From the NCBI RefSeq assembly GCF_014642175.1, contig NZ_BMIL01000003.1, positions 62,001 through 126,000 on the forward strand: 64,000 nt of DNA, read 5' to 3'. A program made the position numbers and the translations under genes. This document shows positions 1-8,014 of this stretch, one piece after another; position 1 is the stretch's first letter, and every line of letters starts with the position of its first letter. The notes below the pieces were generated by a model. It made no database searches. It saw only the letters and a program-made list of their open reading frames with translations, and was not told the DNA's origin. The stretch comes from Pedobacter quisquiliarum. GTDB lineage: Bacteria; Bacteroidota; Bacteroidia; Sphingobacteriales; Sphingobacteriaceae.

Positions 1-489
1 TGCGGGAATTAAGTCCTCCACTTTATATTCCTTGGCAACATAATAGTCTATTGGTTGCTCATCGTTTACAACCCCCAGGAATTTCACCGTCTTTAAATAC
101 CTTTCTACCAGATGTTCCTTTGGATAGAAGGCAGTCCATTTTAGTTTTAGGCCAAGCCATTTCCGCAGGCGATCTTTCTTGTAGGTAGAGGCAGGTAGAC
201 CCGTGCTGAGTTTTATGATTGTAGTCCGAAGGTTATTATGAAGATCAATGATGAGGTCAAACTTTTCAAGTTTGATGTCAGCGATCGTGTCTTTAAGCTT
301 GGGCTTGAGGATATGCAGTTTATCTACATAGGGGTTGTGTTCATAGATATATTTAAACTGCTGTTTCGTTAGAAAGTGGATTTCCGCACCAGGAAGCTGT
401 CGTTTTAGGCAGCGCACCACAGGCGTGGTGTAGATGATATCGCCCATAGAGCTGAACCTGATGACCAATAGTTTCCTGGGTTGTTCCAC
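1..489 (-). CDS. Glycosyltransferase family 9 (heptosyltransferase-like), 3' end missing
   Basis: Only the first 163 codons are visible; the reading frame is open to the left edge. The protein begins with a GTG codon at 489-487, one base after the rfaE2 stop. The segment KLLVIRFSSMGDIIYTTPVV (from residue 6) is the usual N-terminus of GT9 heptosyltransferases, which transfer ADP-heptose to the lipid A-core. The first in-frame ATG lies inside this conserved segment at about residue 15, so GTG is the better start. It closes the rfaE1-gmhA-rfaE2 operon, which makes the ADP-heptose donor; context and family agree on a role in LPS core assembly. Which acceptor is used cannot be told. Confidence 0.85.
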   Translation of the reverse strand, partial: MEQPRKLLVIRFSSMGDIIYTTPVVRCLKRQLPGAEIHFLTKQQFKYIYEHNPYVDKLHILKPKLKDTIADIKLEKFDLIIDLHNNLRTTIIKLSTGLPASTYKKDRLRKWLGLKLKWTAFYPKEHLVERYLKTVKFLGVVNDEQPIDYYVAKEYKVEDLIPA

Positions 490-490
490 C

Positions 491-973
491 TTAGCTGTTT
501 TTTATCTTTTCAATAATTGAACTTGAAGAATAACCTGGCAGAAAACTCAATACTTTGACTTCACCGCCATTAGCGATGGTTTCTTCTGCACCTGCAATTT
601 GTTGGATCTCATAATCGCCACCCTTAATCAAAACATCAGGTTTGATTGCCTTAATCAAATCCAAGGGAGTGTCTTCAGAAAAGAGCACTACGGCATCTAC
701 AAAAAACATACTCGCCAGCATCGCCGTCCTACTCAGCTCGTTATTTACAGGTCTGCTTGGACCTTTCAGCTTTTGAACAGAGCTATCGCTGTTCAGACCG
801 ACAATCAAGACATCACCGAGACTAGCAGCCTCAGAAAGATAAGCAAGGTGGCCGGCATGCAGCAAATCGAAGCAGCCATTGGTAAAGACAATTCTTTTAC
901 CAGATGATCGCCATTCATCGGCTTTGGCGACGATGGCTTCCCTTGAAAATATCTTATCTTCTAAAAACTTCAT
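491..973 (-). CDS. rfaE2: D-glycero-beta-D-manno-heptose 1-phosphate adenylyltransferase
   Basis: Cytidylyltransferase-fold enzyme of 160 aa that activates heptose-1-phosphate with ATP to ADP-heptose. The nucleotide-binding segment GCFDLLHAGH (residues 33-42) carries the HxGH signature, followed by GLNSDSSV around residue 60 and a serine-rich SSSSIIEKI near the C-terminus, as in the family. It corresponds to the C-terminal domain of the fused HldE of enterobacteria; here the kinase half is a separate gene (1560-2546). It is third in the heptose operon, 35 nt after gmhA, and its stop is followed by the GT9 start after one base. Identification is firm. Confidence 0.93.
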   Translation of the reverse strand: MKFLEDKIFSREAIVAKADEWRSSGKRIVFTNGCFDLLHAGHLAYLSEAASLGDVLIVGLNSDSSVQKLKGPSRPVNNELSRTAMLASMFFVDAVVLFSEDTPLDLIKAIKPDVLIKGGDYEIQQIAGAEETIANGGEVKVLSFLPGYSSSSIIEKIKNS

Positions 974-1008
974 GGCGCTTGTGTTAAAGTAGGTCGGTAA
1001 ATTTACGG

Positions 1009-1563
1009 CTAGTATTCTGCATCAATAGCCTTACAAAAAATATGTCCGATAAGTATATGCATCTCCTGGATTCTTGCGGTCGTATCATCAGGAACAACAA
1101 TATTCAGATCGCATAACGCGTTCATTTCCCCACCGTCTCTTCCAGAAAGCCCTAAAGTCACACATCCATATTCCTTCGCGGTATGCAGCGCATGAATGAT
1201 GTTCTTGCTGTTACCACTTGTTGAAATTGCGATTAACAGATCCCCGGGACGTGCCAGTGCGGCAATTTGTCTTGAAAACACGTGGTCGAATCCGTAATCA
1301 TTAGATATGGCTGTAAGTGCAGACGTGTCTACAGTAAGTGCAATTGCTGGTAGTGCTTTCCGTTCCTTCACGTATCTACCAGTCAGTTCTGCGGCGATAT
1401 GTTGTGCATCAGCGGCACTTCCACCGTTACCAGCAATCAAAACCTTCGCACCTGAACGCAGAACAGTACTCAGCATATTTGAGCCCTGCTCTATTGCCGG
1501 GATCAAGGTTTCAATTACCCGGGATAGGGTTTGTTGGTGACTTTGCAGTTCTTCCACGATCAT
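1009..1563 (-). CDS. gmhA: Sedoheptulose-7-phosphate isomerase (phosphoheptose isomerase)
   Basis: Single SIS-domain protein of 184 aa that converts sedoheptulose 7-phosphate to D-glycero-D-manno-heptose 7-phosphate, the first step of ADP-heptose synthesis. Visible motifs are the phosphosugar-binding NGGSAADAQHIAAEL (46-60), the second sugar loop STSGNS (114-119), and the C-terminal QEMHILIGH (166-174), which supplies the acid/base Glu and His of the family. Its start overlaps the stop of rfaE1 by 4 nt (ATGA), so translation is probably coupled. Length is normal for GmhA. Confidence 0.94.
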   Translation of the reverse strand: MIVEELQSHQQTLSRVIETLIPAIEQGSNMLSTVLRSGAKVLIAGNGGSAADAQHIAAELTGRYVKERKALPAIALTVDTSALTAISNDYGFDHVFSRQIAALARPGDLLIAISTSGNSKNIIHALHTAKEYGCVTLGLSGRDGGEMNALCDLNIVVPDDTTARIQEMHILIGHIFCKAIDAEY

Positions 1564-2546
1564 TTACGTATATTTTTTATGGCATTTATAATTTCGTCAA
1601 TCGTTGTTGTGGCACTGCCGATCTGTTTGATTACAATAGAAGCAGCAAAGTTTGCATACCTGCAAGCATCTTCGATATCGAAGCCAAGCGACAAACAGTA
1701 GGCCAAAGTGGCCATCACAGTATCTCCGGCACCTGTAACGTCGTAAACCTCTGTGGCCACAACCGGCAGAATTTTGGAATCGTCCGGGGTGATGATGGCG
1801 ATGCCACCTTCCGACAGCGTTACAATCAGGTAGGCTGCAGCCGTGCATTCAAAGATTATGGAAGCAGCGCTTTCAAGGTCCGCCTGGGTGTGAACGCTCA
1901 CCTTCTTTGCCGCCTCCGCAAGTTCCTTACGGTTTGGTTTAATCAGGTAAGCACCATTGTATTTACTGTAGTCAAGACCCTTAGGATCTACAATGATTTT
2001 CTTCCCAAGCGCGTCGCATCGTGCAATGATGGCAAGCGACAATTCAGAAGTAAGCAGACCTTTATTGTAGTCTGATAAAATGACGATGTCTGTTTTTTCA
2101 ATTGCTTCATCCAGACCGGATAAGAATGTAGCACTAAGTGCAGCAGAGATGTCGTGGATATCTTCTGTGTCGATCCGCACAATCTGGTGGGTACCTGCAA
2201 TCACACGAGTTTTAACGGTTGTCTTCCTGGAGTCGTCTTTCAAGATCAGGCTCGTTTCAATATTCTTTTCCGACAATATCTCGATGATCTCCGACCCAAA
2301 GGTATCATCCCCAAGTATGCCAGCTAAGGTCACCGAAGCACCAAGATCCACTAGATTAGACGCTACATTGGCTGCACCGCCCACAATCTTCCGCTCCCGC
2401 TGCACGTTGACAACTGGAACCGGAGCTTCTGGTGAAAGCCTGGTAGCACTACCAAAAATATAGTGGTCCAGCATCAGGTCACCGATAACTAGGATGTTTG
2501 GCTTAGGCTTTTCTGAATTTGCTTTTTGAAGTTTTTCTGCAAGCAT
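1560..2546 (-). CDS. rfaE1: D-glycero-beta-D-manno-heptose-7-phosphate kinase
   Basis: PfkB/ribokinase-fold kinase of 328 aa that phosphorylates heptose 7-phosphate at C1. The glycine pair GGAANVA (56-62) and the catalytic VTGAGDTV (270-277, Asp275) are both present. It is first in the heptose operon and overlaps gmhA by 4 nt. The matching phosphatase GmhB, needed to remove the 7-phosphate, is not in this window. A TATATTTG promoter element lies about 18 nt upstream of the start. Confidence 0.93.
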   Translation of the reverse strand: MLAEKLQKANSEKPKPNILVIGDLMLDHYIFGSATRLSPEAPVPVVNVQRERKIVGGAANVASNLVDLGASVTLAGILGDDTFGSEIIEILSEKNIETSLILKDDSRKTTVKTRVIAGTHQIVRIDTEDIHDISAALSATFLSGLDEAIEKTDIVILSDYNKGLLTSELSLAIIARCDALGKKIIVDPKGLDYSKYNGAYLIKPNRKELAEAAKKVSVHTQADLESAASIIFECTAAAYLIVTLSEGGIAIITPDDSKILPVVATEVYDVTGAGDTVMATLAYCLSLGFDIEDACRYANFAASIVIKQIGSATTTIDEIINAIKNIRK

Positions 2547-2563
2547 GCAATTGTATTAATTTT

Positions 2564-2571
2564 CAAATATA
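2564..2571 (-). promoter_or_regulatory. Promoter -7 box for the heptose operon
   Basis: On the minus strand the sequence reads TATATTTG, a perfect TAnnTTTG box, ending 18 nt before the rfaE1 ATG. No clear TTG is found at the -33 distance, so it is supported by one element only. A short inverted repeat (CATTAA/TTAATG) lies just upstream. Confidence 0.45.
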
Positions 2572-2648
2572 GAGAATACCACCATTAATTAGCTTAATGA
2601 AGGACTCCAATCCGGGTCAAGCCGCCTCATTATGGTAGACCCGAACAC

Positions 2649-4343
2649 TTAAATCCCAAAAATACGTGCTTTACGTGCCGCAAAATAGGTGGATATTTCA
2701 TCCAGTGTTAACGCGTTTAAACATTGTTTAGCTGCTAATCCACCTTTTCTCCCAACGTACACACCATAATGCATGTCTCTGAACTTCTCCATTCTATGGG
2801 CATCCGGATTTATGGAAAGCAACACACCTTTTTCTAAAGCATAGCGGTGCCATCTCCAATCCAGATCCAAACGCAAGGGGTTTGCATTGATCTCTATGAC
2901 CACCCCTTTAGCTGCACAGGCATCAATAACCTTTGCATAATCAATTTCATAACCTTTCCTGCTCAACAGCAAACGGCCTGTTGGGTGCCCTAAAATGGTT
3001 GTGTAGGGGTTTTCTATTGCTTTAATTAGCCTTGCTGTTGCTTTCTCCACATCCATTCGCAAATTGCTATGGACCGACGCAACAACGAAGTCGAAGGTTT
3101 TAAGTACATCCTCGCTGTAATCCAGGGAGCCATCGTTTAGAATATCGCTCTCAATACCTTTGAATATTTTGAAATTACCCAATTTGGCGTTGAGGGCGTC
3201 AATTTCCTTATGCTGCGCTTCAACGCGTGGTTCATATAAACCCTTGGCGTAAAAAGCAGATTTAGAGTGATCACAAATGCCCAGATATCCCAGTGACAAC
3301 TCATCCCTGCAGTACAAAGCCATTTCTTCTAAACTATGCACACCATCACTCCAGGTGGAGTGGTTGTGTAAACTGCCTTTAAGATCTGCGTAGGTGATCA
3401 GTTCGGGTAAGCGCTTGTTCTTAGCGTCTTCAAGAATGTCGGTGCCTTCACGAAGTTCCGGAACAATATAATCCAGACCAGCTTGCTCATATATCGCCTG
3501 CTCAGTTGGAAATGGACCCGCGCCAGCTAATTTCAGAACCGCTGCTACGTGTTCAGCAGCACCAGTGCGCTTAAATAAGGTTAAATAAAATTCTTCTTTG
3601 TTTACCAAAAACAGGTTTATTCTGATTCCGAATGGACTTTCTGCTACAAAACAGTCCTCATCTGCCACCGTAAACGTCAGTGGACTATAACCCGAAATCT
3701 GAGCGGATGCAAAGGAAGGATCGTCAACACCCACTACAAAAGTCAAGTCTTCCACAATCTCGCAATACCTGCGGTAATCGCCAGCGATCTCGATCAATGC
3801 TCCACTAGAAACGCTGGCCAGCCATAAAGTAAGTCCTTCCAGTAGTTCCTGCGCAAGTGGTTCTGCCTGGGCATATAGAAATTTGCCCATGCCCGCCATG
3901 TTAAACTCAATTAGCCGTTTTACTTCGTCCTGCGTCTTTGCACCGAAACCTTTGGCTTCAATCAAGCGATTTTCATTACAGGCATAATAGAGCTCACCAA
4001 GGTTTTCTATGCCCAAATCTTTCCAGATGGTGAGGATCTTTTTCGGTCCAATCCCTTTTAGGCTCAGCATTTCAACAATACCTTCAGGTATCTCTGCAGA
4101 GATTCGTTCAATGTCCGACAGCTTGCCGGTTTCCAACAACTCCCAGACCTTAGCGGCCGTACTCTTGCCAAGTCCTTCGATCTTGCTGATCTCCGCTAAT
4201 GATTTGGTATGTATTGGATAGGGGAGTTTATCAATCTTAATTGCCGCATTGGCAATCGTCTTAATCTTAAAAGAATTCTCTTGCTGCAGCTCCATCAACT
4301 GAGATAGTAAACGGAAGCTGCGCGATATTGCTTTGTTTTCCAT
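2649..4343 (-). CDS. polX: PolX-family protein: HhH repeats, degenerate polymerase palm, intact PHP phosphoesterase
   Basis: A 564-aa protein with the domain order of bacterial family X DNA polymerases: HhH DNA-binding repeats (about 45-140), a Pol-beta-like palm (about 150-300) and a C-terminal PHP domain (about 320-564). All PHP metal-ligand motifs can be seen: HNHSTWSDG (326-334), CDH (357-359), ESD (398-400), SVHS (423-426), GHP (452-454) and NPDAH (512-516). The palm is damaged: the usual GDID pair is EDLT (198-201) and the usual VDLRVV strand is INLFLV (242-247), so two of the three catalytic aspartates are Thr and Asn. The RR of the nucleotide-binding loop (191-192) remains. Known PolX enzymes combine gap-filling synthesis with 3'-5' exonuclease; here I expect the nuclease only. 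Its start shares one base with the sppA stop (TAATG). Confidence 0.88.
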   Translation of the reverse strand: MENKAISRSFRLLSQLMELQQENSFKIKTIANAAIKIDKLPYPIHTKSLAEISKIEGLGKSTAAKVWELLETGKLSDIERISAEIPEGIVEMLSLKGIGPKKILTIWKDLGIENLGELYYACNENRLIEAKGFGAKTQDEVKRLIEFNMAGMGKFLYAQAEPLAQELLEGLTLWLASVSSGALIEIAGDYRRYCEIVEDLTFVVGVDDPSFASAQISGYSPLTFTVADEDCFVAESPFGIRINLFLVNKEEFYLTLFKRTGAAEHVAAVLKLAGAGPFPTEQAIYEQAGLDYIVPELREGTDILEDAKNKRLPELITYADLKGSLHNHSTWSDGVHSLEEMALYCRDELSLGYLGICDHSKSAFYAKGLYEPRVEAQHKEIDALNAKLGNFKIFKGIESDILNDGSLDYSEDVLKTFDFVVASVHSNLRMDVEKATARLIKAIENPYTTILGHPTGRLLLSRKGYEIDYAKVIDACAAKGVVIEINANPLRLDLDWRWHRYALEKGVLLSINPDAHRMEKFRDMHYGVYVGRKGGLAAKQCLNALTLDEISTYFAARKARIFGI

Positions 4344-6112
4344 TAATTAATCCGGATTTCGTATGGTAGTCGTGCCTGCAGGCCAGAATTTAAAACAGCT
4401 TTTTTAATCTGCTGATAAATAAGGTAATTGTCACCCAGCTCTTCTTTTGCAAAGTACACGCGCACCTTATCCTCCGTGTTGGAAAGAAACTGGTTCAAAG
4501 GCGCAATCTTATCCGGATATTCAACAACCCTGAAATCTTTCACACCTGCTTTTTTTGCAGCGGCGTTAATCGCATCCTGGAAGTTGCCTAAGCGATCTGC
4601 CAGACCATTCTTCACAGCATCTCGGCCAACCCAAACTCGACCACCTGCAATAGAGTCCACAGCAGCTTTTGTTTTATTTCTGCCGGATGCAACACGTGTT
4701 AAGAATGTATCATAAACATGATTGATGTCCGTCTGGATCAGTGCTCTTTCTGCAGGGGTAAGGGGACGATATGTACTCATAATATCCGCATACTTGCCGG
4801 TTTTAACATTGTCGAAAGTGATACCCAGTTTGTTATTCAGCAGATTCTGGAAGTTTGGAATGATACCGAATACCCCGATAGAGCCAGTGATGGTATTTGG
4901 CTGCACGAAAATGGAATCCGCCGCTACACCCATATAGTAACCACCAGAAGCAGCTACATCTCCAAAGGAAGCAATAACAGGCTTCACTTTTCTGCTCAGT
5001 TCAACTTCACGCCACATAACGTCTGATGCCAAAGCACTTCCACCGCCACTATTAATACGTAAAACAATTCCCTTTATCGAGCTGTCTTGTCTTGCCTTCC
5101 TGATTTCTCTTGATATTCTTTCTGAACCAATCGATTCATCCGAACCTTCACCTCCAATGATATCGCCATTTGCAAAAATCACTGCAATTTTATCCTTTGT
5201 AGAGTAATCTCCCGAAGAGACACTTTCCGCATAGTCATTTATAGAAACTGTATTTAACGTCTTCTTCCCAGAACGCCCACTTAACTTCTTAAGTTCCTCA
5301 ATCACCTCATCTTTATAACGCAGACCATCAACCATTTTGTAAGTCAATGCATCATTCGCCAGCTGGATCTTGTAATTGTTGGCGTAAGCATATAGACTGT
5401 CTTTAGCAATCTTCCTGGAGTCCGCAATTGCGGAGATGAATACATCGTACAAACCACCTACATACGCGCTTACTTGTTGACGATTGAAGTCGCTCATCTT
5501 CTCATTGATGAAAGGCTCTACAGCACTCTTATAATTGCCCACGCGGATAATCTGTGCTTCTACACCAAGCTTTTCTAAAGCACCCTTAAAGAACATCAGC
5601 TCAGAACTGAAACCTTTGAATTCCATAGATCCTTGTGGATTCAAATAAACCTTATCTGCTGCAGATGCAAGGTAGTAAGCATCCTGATTGTACAATTCGC
5701 TGTAGGCGAGTACCGTCTTTTTACTTTTTTTGAAATCAAGCAAGGCGTCACGAACTTCTTTTAATGTTGCTTTACCTGCCATAGGCGCTGAAACATTCAG
5801 ATAAATACATTTAATGTTATCATCCGTCTTCGCTTTTTCAAGCGCCTTTATTAAGTCATGAAATCCAATTGATTTGCCCAAACCAGAACCTAGAAATGGA
5901 ACATTATCAAACTTACCATCTGGGGTACGTTCCAATATGGCCTGATCCATATTCATAAAGAGAACAGTGTTGGCAGTGGTTTCAACCTTTTTGTCTTTGC
6001 CAATCGTAGATATAATGCCTGCTAGAATGATGAAACAAAAGATGATGACCAGGACAATTGATATTACAAATCCCACGACTGTGGCAAAAACATACTTAAA
6101 AAATTCTCTCAT
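4343..6112 (-). CDS. sppA: Signal peptide peptidase SppA, long (67 kDa) form
   Basis: Membrane-anchored serine protease of 589 aa with two ClpP-like SppA repeats, the long form found in Gram-negatives. One membrane helix spans about residues 8-33. The catalytic Lys lies in GNYKSAVEPF (Lys195) in the N-terminal repeat and the nucleophile Ser in DVAASGGYY (Ser389) in the C-terminal repeat; the oxyanion glycine stretch RINSGGGSA precedes it. It degrades leftover signal peptides in the cytoplasmic membrane. It lies upstream of polX on the same strand with a one-base overlap; the pairing looks positional rather than functional. Confidence 0.95.
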   Translation of the reverse strand: MREFFKYVFATVVGFVISIVLVIIFCFIILAGIISTIGKDKKVETTANTVLFMNMDQAILERTPDGKFDNVPFLGSGLGKSIGFHDLIKALEKAKTDDNIKCIYLNVSAPMAGKATLKEVRDALLDFKKSKKTVLAYSELYNQDAYYLASAADKVYLNPQGSMEFKGFSSELMFFKGALEKLGVEAQIIRVGNYKSAVEPFINEKMSDFNRQQVSAYVGGLYDVFISAIADSRKIAKDSLYAYANNYKIQLANDALTYKMVDGLRYKDEVIEELKKLSGRSGKKTLNTVSINDYAESVSSGDYSTKDKIAVIFANGDIIGGEGSDESIGSERISREIRKARQDSSIKGIVLRINSGGGSALASDVMWREVELSRKVKPVIASFGDVAASGGYYMGVAADSIFVQPNTITGSIGVFGIIPNFQNLLNNKLGITFDNVKTGKYADIMSTYRPLTPAERALIQTDINHVYDTFLTRVASGRNKTKAAVDSIAGGRVWVGRDAVKNGLADRLGNFQDAINAAAKKAGVKDFRVVEYPDKIAPLNQFLSNTEDKVRVYFAKEELGDNYLIYQQIKKAVLNSGLQARLPYEIRIN

Positions 6113-6165
6113 ATGAAGGTTTAGTATTTAATTTGTAAATATAGTAATAAGGACTTCGGTTTAAT

Positions 6166-6660
6166 ATGGTTTTAGAGTACAAAGAGGTCTATATGTTACT
6201 GGGAAGTAACCTTGGTGACCGCGAGATGATGATGCAGCAGGCGGTAGAGCGAATAGAAGCTGAAATAGGGGTGATTAGTGCAAGGTCTGCATACTATGAA
6301 ACCGAACCCTGGGGGAATACAAATCAGCCCCCATTTATCAATATGGCCATCGCGGTGCGTACCTGGATGCCGCCATTGGAAGTCCTTGAAACGGCATTAA
6401 ACATCGAAAAGTCATTGGGCAGGAAACGTCTGGTCAGGTGGGGGTCCAGAACCATAGACATCGATTTGATCTTTTATGCAGATGATATTATCGCCATTGA
6501 AGATAAACTCTACATCCCACACCCGGAGATGCAGAACCGAAGGTTCGTGCTTGAACCACTCGCCGAAATTGCAGCCGATTACATACATCCGGTGTTAAAG
6601 AAAAGCATCAAAGAATTGTTGCAATCTTTAATGGATATTACAAGCGTTGAAAAGATATAA
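6166..6660 (+). CDS. folK: 2-amino-4-hydroxy-6-hydroxymethyldihydropteridine pyrophosphokinase (HPPK)
   Basis: A 164-aa enzyme of folate synthesis that pyrophosphorylates 6-hydroxymethyl-dihydropterin with ATP. Family signatures are LLGSNLGDRE near the start, YYETEPWG (about 44-51), and the metal/ATP-binding segment RWGSRTIDIDLIFY (about 92-105), followed by PHPEMQNRRFVLEPL. Length is normal. It is divergent from sppA, and the HPt gene follows after 16 nt. No other folate gene is visible nearby. Confidence 0.95.
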   Translation: MVLEYKEVYMLLGSNLGDREMMMQQAVERIEAEIGVISARSAYYETEPWGNTNQPPFINMAIAVRTWMPPLEVLETALNIEKSLGRKRLVRWGSRTIDIDLIFYADDIIAIEDKLYIPHPEMQNRRFVLEPLAEIAADYIHPVLKKSIKELLQSLMDITSVEKI

Positions 6661-6676
6661 TTTCTATTATTGCACT

Positions 6677-7054
6677 ATGATCGATAAAGCTAAGAATACC
6701 GAGCCTTTAGACCTGTCTTACTTGAGAGATATGTCTGGTGACAGCATTGAATTCATGATTGAGATGATTGACATGTTTAAACAGCAAACACCCATCTACA
6801 TCAATGACCTGGCTGCTGCGCTTAAAGAACAAAATTGGGCGAAGGTTGCAAGTTGTGCACACAAAATAAAACCCACGTTTGCTTACGTAGGTCGTGATGA
6901 TGCAAAAAATCACATGCAGCTTATGGAGCACAACGCACGTGATCAAAAAGATGTAGAGACGCTGCCAACTGCACTTCAGGAATTAAATAGCTTTATCGAA
7001 ATCCTCAACGTGCAGTTAGACACTGCGAAATCTGAACTACAAAAGCAGCTTTAA
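6677..7054 (+). CDS. Lone HPt (histidine phosphotransfer) domain protein
   Basis: A helical 125-aa protein. The phosphoacceptor region reads SCAHKIKPTFAYVG, with His62 (counted from the ATG at 6677) in place of the usual HxLKG site. The reading frame can be extended 10 codons upstream into folK, but those residues look non-domain-like and a TATTATTG promoter-like box lies immediately before 6677, so I chose the inner ATG. Such proteins relay phosphate between hybrid kinases and receivers. No partner kinase is adjacent; the hybrid kinases further along the window are possible but unproven partners. Its stop overlaps the convergent purS stop by 4 nt. Confidence 0.82.
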   Translation: MIDKAKNTEPLDLSYLRDMSGDSIEFMIEMIDMFKQQTPIYINDLAAALKEQNWAKVASCAHKIKPTFAYVGRDDAKNHMQLMEHNARDQKDVETLPTALQELNSFIEILNVQLDTAKSELQKQL

Positions 7055-7302
7055 ACAGCTGCAATTTTAAATTCATAGCTTTCCATAATCAGGTTAGCTA
7101 AAAGTTGCTTGCAAGCACGATCAACTTTCTCGCTCGCTTCCACCTCTGTAGCGGCCTCAACCTCCAGGCTGATGTGTTTACCTACACGGACATTGGTGAT
7201 CTCGCTTAAACCAATATTTTTCATGCTACCCGTTACCGCTTTTCCCTGAGGGTCAAGAATCTCTTTTTTTGGCATTACGTCAATCTGTGCAATAAATTTC
7301 AT
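7051..7302 (-). CDS. purS: Phosphoribosylformylglycinamidine synthase subunit PurS
   Basis: Small 83-aa protein matching PurS: it starts KFIAQIDVMPKKEILDPQGK and continues with GLSEITNVRVGKHISLEV. PurS bridges PurQ and PurL in the three-subunit FGAM synthase of purine synthesis. PurL and PurQ are not in the window. pssA lies 20 nt upstream on the same strand, so purS may be co-transcribed with pssA and rho. Confidence 0.92.
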   Translation of the reverse strand: MKFIAQIDVMPKKEILDPQGKAVTGSMKNIGLSEITNVRVGKHISLEVEAATEVEASEKVDRACKQLLANLIMESYEFKIAAV

Positions 7303-7322
7303 TGGTCTGTTTTTAAATGATG

Positions 7323-8009
7323 TTAGTTATATGGGTTGTTTCTAAAATGAACAAAAGAACTTAAAATGTATAGGATCAATACAAATGGTATGGCGGCAAA
7401 TTTAAGAAAAGCAATCAAGACTGCTGACACGATCAGGAAAACGAATTTGATTTTATTATCCGCCCAGGACATGGTCCCAAATTTCAGCGAGTAAATCCGA
7501 ATCTCCGAAATCAGCAGCCAGCTCATCAGTATGGTAAGACATACCAGCAGTAACGTACTGCCAATAAGCGCTGGGTATTCTCTTTGAATAAAGGGCAACG
7601 ATACAATAAACAAGGTATTCATCGGCGTATTCAAGCCTATGAAATCCTCTGTTTGCCTGGTGTCTATATTAAATTTAGCCAGTCGGAGACAAGAAAAGAT
7701 GGTGATCAGAAAGCCGAAAAAAGGCAGGTACTCAAAGGTGCTGTGACTCTGTTCAAGTAACTTAAACATCACCACACCCGGCAAAAAGCCGAAGCTAACC
7801 ATATCAGCCAATGAATCCAGCTCTTTTCCGATCGGAGATTTCACGTTCAGGATCCTGGCCATGTTACCATCAAAGAAGTCAAAAATCCCCGAAATCAGCA
7901 CGGCATAAGCCGCAATATCCAGCCGGTTTTGAAATGCATAAACAATCCCGACACAACCAGATAGCAAGTTGGCACATGTTAATGCATTGGGAATATGTTT
8001 TTTTATCAT
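7323..8009 (-). CDS. pssA: CDP-diacylglycerol--serine O-phosphatidyltransferase
   Basis: Integral membrane enzyme of 228 aa with about 6-7 hydrophobic segments. It carries the CDP-alcohol phosphatidyltransferase signature DG-x2-AR-x8-G-x3-D-x3-D, seen here as DGNMAR followed by G-KELDSLAD (about residues 47-69). It makes phosphatidylserine, the precursor of phosphatidylethanolamine, in the inner membrane. It starts 5 nt after the rho stop. PssA rather than PgsA is favoured by the N-terminal IPNALTCANLLSGCVGI and by length. Confidence 0.9.
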   Translation of the reverse strand: MIKKHIPNALTCANLLSGCVGIVYAFQNRLDIAAYAVLISGIFDFFDGNMARILNVKSPIGKELDSLADMVSFGFLPGVVMFKLLEQSHSTFEYLPFFGFLITIFSCLRLAKFNIDTRQTEDFIGLNTPMNTLFIVSLPFIQREYPALIGSTLLLVCLTILMSWLLISEIRIYSLKFGTMSWADNKIKFVFLIVSAVLIAFLKFAAIPFVLILYILSSFVHFRNNPYN

Positions 8010-8014
8010 TCTAA

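Noticed and set aside
1338..2075. Open frame of 245 codons on the plus strand
   Set aside because: It is antisense to gmhA and rfaE1, which are both well supported by motifs. Its product has no family-like pattern.
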